From contig NZ_JADPBQ010000018.1 in the NCBI RefSeq assembly GCF_015670405.1, forward strand, positions 1-61,128: a stretch of 61,128 nucleotides of DNA, given 5' to 3'. The translations under genes were made by a program, and so were the position numbers. The notes under the pieces were generated by a model. That model did not search any database. It was not told the origin of the DNA and was given only the letters and a program-made list of their open reading frames with translations. This document shows positions 58,073-61,128 of this stretch, piece by piece (position 1 is the stretch's first letter; every line of letters starts with the position of its first letter). Source of the stretch: Clostridium sp. 1001271B_151109_B4 (GTDB taxonomy: Bacteria; Bacillota; Clostridia; Clostridiales; Clostridiaceae).

Positions 58073-58891
58073 TTAAATAAACGCTCCAAATTCAGGACTA
58101 TCATTAATATCATTCAGTAAATGCTTAATTTCCTGATCTTTATCCTTATCCATAACAAGAATAACATCTCCCGCATCAACAACTACTAAATCTTTAACTC
58201 CAAAGCCGATAATCAGCTTTTCATTCCCCCCAAATATGGAGCAATTTTCACAATCTTGAATATATACATTACTACTTATTTTATTATTATTTCTATATTG
58301 ATTTAAATATCTACTTAATGCATTAAAACTACCTATATCATCCCATTTAAAATCTCCCTTGATTACATAGGCCTTTCTAGTTCTTTGCATTACTCCAAAA
58401 TCAATAGAAATTCCATCAATTAACCCATATTCTTCTCTTGTTACTTGATCCTCATCATCTTCTCCTAAATGTTGATATATATTCATTAATGATTTATACA
58501 TCTTAGGCAAGTACTTTTCAATTTCCCTCAGTATAACATCTGCTCTAAAAACAAACATTCCTGAGTTCCATAAATAAGTTCCTTTTAATAAGAAATCTTT
58601 TGCAACCTCAATATTAGGTTTTTCAGTAAACCTAGCTATTTTATAAGCTTGAGTTGCTGATGGTATCCTTTCACCCATTTCAATATATCCATATCCAGTT
58701 TCAGGCCTTGTTGGATTAATTCCTATAGTTACAATCCCTCTACGTCTATTTGCTATTTCAATAGCCTCTGATAGTGTATCTAAATAATCCTTTTGGCCCT
58801 CAATATGGTGGTCAGAAGGTAATACTACCATTACAGCATCATTATCTTTTTTTAATAACTTAATAGCTGATAATCCTATACAAGTAGCAGT
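58073..58891 (-). pseudogene. manC: Mannose-1-phosphate guanylyltransferase, 5' part displaced by insertion
   Basis: The frame matches ManC/GDP-mannose pyrophosphorylase from the segment TATCIGLSAIKLL onward: VMVVLPSDHHIEG, RPETGYGYIEMG, ARFTEKPN, YLWNSGMFVFRAD, GDFKWDDIGSFNAL and a short C-terminal hexapeptide-like tail. The N-terminal hundred or so residues, including the GTP-binding GGSGTRFWPLS motif, are missing: homology stops at about 58891, and the recombinase gene starts 36 bases beyond. The 5' part should lie past the right edge of the window at the other end of the element. An internal ATG at 58831 has no ribosome site. As it stands, GDP-mannose synthesis by this gene is off. Confidence 0.85.
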
Positions 58892-58926
58892 TGCTATATA
58901 TAACTATTTAGGTTCTTATATTTTCT
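58885..58926. other. Predicted attachment junction of the serine-recombinase element
   Basis: ManC homology ends near GCAACTGCTACTTG (58879-58893). The 33 bases up to the recombinase stop fit neither ManC nor the recombinase. Large serine recombinases usually sit at the element edge, so the crossover dinucleotide should be within or next to 58888-58895. The other junction is outside the window. Confidence 0.6.
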
Positions 58927-60405
58927 TTATAAATTCCATTTAATATTAATAATTCCGTTAGTATCAATATAAACTTTATCTATTACCATTTTAAGCATTG
59001 CATTATTCCATTGTTCTACTGGTACACCTATAATATTTTCTACATCTTTTTTAAAGCTACTTTGTTTAACTGGTAAGTTATTTATTTTATCTTCTATAAT
59101 TTCTTTATTCTTAATGTGTGTATCTAATAATTTACTAATACTTTCATTTTGTAACTTAAATTGTGTAATTGTTAATGCTCCAGCATTATATAGTTCCATT
59201 AAATTATTGGTTTTCTTCATCTGTTCATCTATACCCTTATTAATCGCCTTCAATTCTCCCTCTAGGCTTGATTTAATATCATTGTTAGTATTTATATTAA
59301 TAATATCAAAATTACGCTCTATGATTGAATTTAACTCACCTTTGATATGCTCTATTAGAAAATCTTCATCTATCCTATTACTACTATGACCAACGGCAAC
59401 ACCCACTTTTTCATATGCTGAACAATTATAATGTAATTTCTTTCCCTTCTTTCTTCTGATAGTCATACTTGAACCACAGTTATTACAAGTTAATAAATTA
59501 CTGAATAAACTTGCATTAGATGCTCTTTCAATTCCTTTAATACTATATCTATGTTTTTTTGCTTTTTCTGAATTAATTGTAAATAATTTATTTGCTTCTA
59601 TGAAGGTTTCATAATCAATAATTGCATCATGGTTATTATAATGTTTAATCCAGTTCTCTGGCTCAATCTGGTTCATTTTTGATATAGTTACATCAATAGT
59701 TTCTGATTTACCTTGTATAAGTGTACCGGTATAAACTTCATTTAATATAATATTTTTTATTGTGTTACCTCTAATGATACCACCATTTTTACCCTTTATA
59801 CCTTCAGATGTTAAAATATTACCTATTTTATTAGTTCCGTTACCTTGTAAATATAGTTTAAAAATTCTTTTTATTATTGGTGCTTCGAGTTCATTTATAA
59901 CAAAATTCTTTTTGTTAATATCATAATCATAACCAAATGGAGCAATACAGTTGTATATTTTTCCAGTTTCTTTGAAATGGTTAAAAACTGTCTTTATTCT
60001 CTTACTTGTGTTTTGGCTCTCTTGTTCTGCTATCCATGAGAATAAACCAAACTTTGTTATATCTTCTTTACTATCTAAATTATCTTCTATGAATATTATT
60101 CTTATATTATTCTCTCTTAATTCTTTAATTGCTCCTAAAGTTTCCACCATATTTCTTCCGAAACGTGAATAAGATTTTGCAAGTAATATATCATATCTTT
60201 TATTTTTACCATCTTCAATTAATTCTTTCCATTCAGTTCTATATTTCCCTTTCGTACCACTTATTCCATCATCAATATAAGATTTATATAAAATACAATT
60301 ATTCTTTTCAATCCAACTCTTAAAAATATCTTCCTGGTTTCCGATACTTGTTTTTTGACTTTCATAATCTGTTGAAGTTCTCGAAAATGTTGCTACTTTT
60401 AACAT
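58927..60405 (-). CDS. Large serine recombinase (site-specific integrase)
   Basis: 492 residues. The N-terminal resolvase domain (1-150) has the catalytic Ser in FSRTSTDYESQKTSI near 9 and SYSRFGRNMVE near 77. It is followed by a recombinase domain (about 165-270, APFGYDYDINK), a zinc ribbon (LLTCNNCGSSM...HYNC near 315-340), a coiled coil (about 380-440) and a C-terminal tail. It catalyses insertion and excision between attP and attB without homology. ATG 60405 is ten bases after GGAGG. It lies at the edge of the element that splits manC. Its stop and the manC remnant are in the same reading frame. Confidence 0.93.
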   Translation of the reverse strand: MLKVATFSRTSTDYESQKTSIGNQEDIFKSWIEKNNCILYKSYIDDGISGTKGKYRTEWKELIEDGKNKRYDILLAKSYSRFGRNMVETLGAIKELRENNIRIIFIEDNLDSKEDITKFGLFSWIAEQESQNTSKRIKTVFNHFKETGKIYNCIAPFGYDYDINKKNFVINELEAPIIKRIFKLYLQGNGTNKIGNILTSEGIKGKNGGIIRGNTIKNIILNEVYTGTLIQGKSETIDVTISKMNQIEPENWIKHYNNHDAIIDYETFIEANKLFTINSEKAKKHRYSIKGIERASNASLFSNLLTCNNCGSSMTIRRKKGKKLHYNCSAYEKVGVAVGHSSNRIDEDFLIEHIKGELNSIIERNFDIININTNNDIKSSLEGELKAINKGIDEQMKKTNNLMELYNAGALTITQFKLQNESISKLLDTHIKNKEIIEDKINNLPVKQSSFKKDVENIIGVPVEQWNNAMLKMVIDKVYIDTNGIINIKWNL

Positions 60406-60453
60406 TAATTTCATTCCTCCTTTTGTAAAAAAATAATCTAGCATAAATATATT

Positions 60454-60660
60454 TTACGCTAGATTTACAACTTTTTGAAGTATTTCATTTATGTTATTAT
60501 TGGAAAATTCATCTATAAAGGTATAAACTTTTCTACCTCTCTTTTTTAAAGTAATTTTTAATTTTTCATCTTCATATATTACTTTATCATCTCCAGGTTT
60601 TAAAGATTTTTTTAAATCATCTAGTTTGTCCACCTTTATAAAATCATAAATATTTATCAT
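60454..60660 (-). CDS. Small protein next to the recombinase (67 aa), possible directionality factor
   Basis: ATG 60660 follows GGAGTGAAGGAA; a frame ten codons longer lacks a site. The product starts MINIYDFIKVDKLDDLKKSL, is strongly charged, has a basic KITLKKRGRK near 39 and a C-terminal helix. It is encoded 48 bases before the recombinase and probably co-transcribed. Small basic proteins beside large serine recombinases are sometimes recombination directionality factors or regulators; here this is only inference. No family was recognised. Confidence 0.6.
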   Translation of the reverse strand: MINIYDFIKVDKLDDLKKSLKPGDDKVIYEDEKLKITLKKRGRKVYTFIDEFSNNNINEILQKVVNLA

Positions 60661-60960
60661 TTCCTTCACTCCATGTATTAAAGCCACCAATTAAAAAATT
60701 GGCTCTTTGGTTGGAGTAACCAAAAGATTTTACACCCCCCTTTATACTATGAATTATAATTATAAAATATCTCTTAATATTTATATTTTATAATTAAGAT
60801 TTGAATAAGTTCATTCATGAAAATATGTAATTTATACCTTTTGTATTTATATTAAATAATTAATATTAAATATTTTTGATAGTCAAGACTTTGACTTTCC
60901 AAAACTGCTATAATAAAATATCAATTTTATTTTATCTAATAACTATATAAAGCAAAAAAT
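60661..60960. other. Element leader region with two small hairpins
   Basis: This gap upstream of the 67-residue gene holds CCAATTTTTTAATTGG (60688-60703) and CTTTGGTT/AACCAAAG (60705-60724) in the minus-strand leader, then AT-rich sequence. It is likely promoter and leader of the small gene and recombinase; no known riboswitch was recognised and no clear -35 was found. Confidence 0.4.
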
Positions 60961-61003
60961 GGAGCATACACAAAATATTTTTAATTCTGCATATGCTCCA
61001 TAA
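60961..61003 (-). terminator. Terminator of the partial gene at the right edge
   Basis: On the minus strand TGGAGCATA pairs with TATGCTCCA around a long loop and TTTTTTGC follows. It begins one base past the stop of the partial gene. Confidence 0.8.
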
Positions 61004-61128
61004 TTATAATAATCTATTAATATTACTTTCTTTATCTTCTAAAGTTCCCCATGCTCCTATAAAAATTTCTTTATGCTGGGGTAAATTACAAATCATTGTT
61101 AACATTAATTTATAAAACTTTAAAACTG
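61004..61128 (-). CDS. Partial hypothetical protein of the integrated element (3' end only)
   Basis: The open frame at the right edge reads LMLTMICNLPQHKEIFIGAW, then GTLEDKESNINRLL and stop, about 40 residues of a C-terminus. A terminator follows at once. It belongs to the element inserted in manC. The start and function lie outside the window; no family was recognised. Confidence 0.5.
   Translation of the reverse strand, partial: VLKFYKLMLTMICNLPQHKEIFIGAWGTLEDKESNINRLL

Noticed and set aside
58073..58831. manC remnant as an intact shorter gene starting at 58831
   Set aside because: It lacks a ribosome site and the whole nucleotide-binding N-terminus, and ManC homology continues upstream of that ATG.

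Overview
The window is a very AT-rich stretch of chromosome from a butyrate-forming, hydrogen-producing, spore-former-type Firmicute. It is most likely a Clostridium sensu stricto (cluster I). The evidence is the crt-bcd-etfB-etfA-hbd operon with a nearby rex, an [FeFe] hydrogenase, a CIRCE-controlled groESL, strong AGGAGG ribosome sites with TTG/GTG starts, and clostridial-style riboswitches. The species cannot be fixed from sequence alone. Most genes lie on the minus strand.

Layout. 1-308: three tRNA genes (Arg-TCT cut by the window edge, Gly-TCC, Pro-TGG). 417-2409: rph-rdgB-phosphodiesterase operon. 2536-6258: a conserved unknown protein, a lone peptide-type binding protein and a small membrane protein with a structured leader. 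6309-11780: ligA-pcrA, a small RNA with C-rich loops, and rsuA. 11902-17729: a seven-repeat Ig-like protein, DUF188, pgi, a one-pass membrane protein and a VanY-type carboxypeptidase. 18011-23246: a foreign cassette (PTS transporter, GH4 phospho-alpha-glucosidase, ChbG-type deacetylase, RpiR regulator) between the real 3' end of guaA and a diverged second copy of that 3' end. 23252-26708: guaB-guaA behind a guanine riboswitch. 27260-35584: prepilin peptidase, groESL, hydrogenase, a lipoprotein peptidase, 8-oxoguanine glycosylase and two small proteins behind a structured leader. 35961-42152: the butyryl-CoA operon and rex. 42366-48312: a candidate structured RNA, cadA/cadC and a cation P-type ATPase behind a manganese riboswitch. 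48460-51641: a small RNA, an unknown 100-residue protein, mgtE behind an M-box plus a 35-codon leader ORF, and xpt behind a second guanine riboswitch. 51901-57996: an L,D-transpeptidase with an extra cytoplasmic half, DedA, a fluoride-type CLC and a cation/proton antiporter behind a fluoride riboswitch. 58073-61128: manC cut by a large-serine-recombinase element that runs out of the window.

How the genes work together. Much of the window is ion and metabolite homeostasis under RNA control: guanine (guaBA, xpt), Mg2+ (mgtE), Mn2+ (P-type ATPase) and fluoride (antiporter, with CLC-F beside it). Cadmium/zinc-type metals are handled by CadC/CadA. Rex links NADH/NAD+ to the butyryl-CoA operon.

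Two integration scars stand out: the guaA 3'-end island and the serine-recombinase element in manC. No CRISPR array or obvious defence system is present. The most unusual items are the guaA cassette with its predicted alpha-linked amino-sugar use, the manC element, the mgtE leader ORF, the transpeptidase fusion and several unidentified structured RNAs. All calls were made by reading the sequence without database searches.
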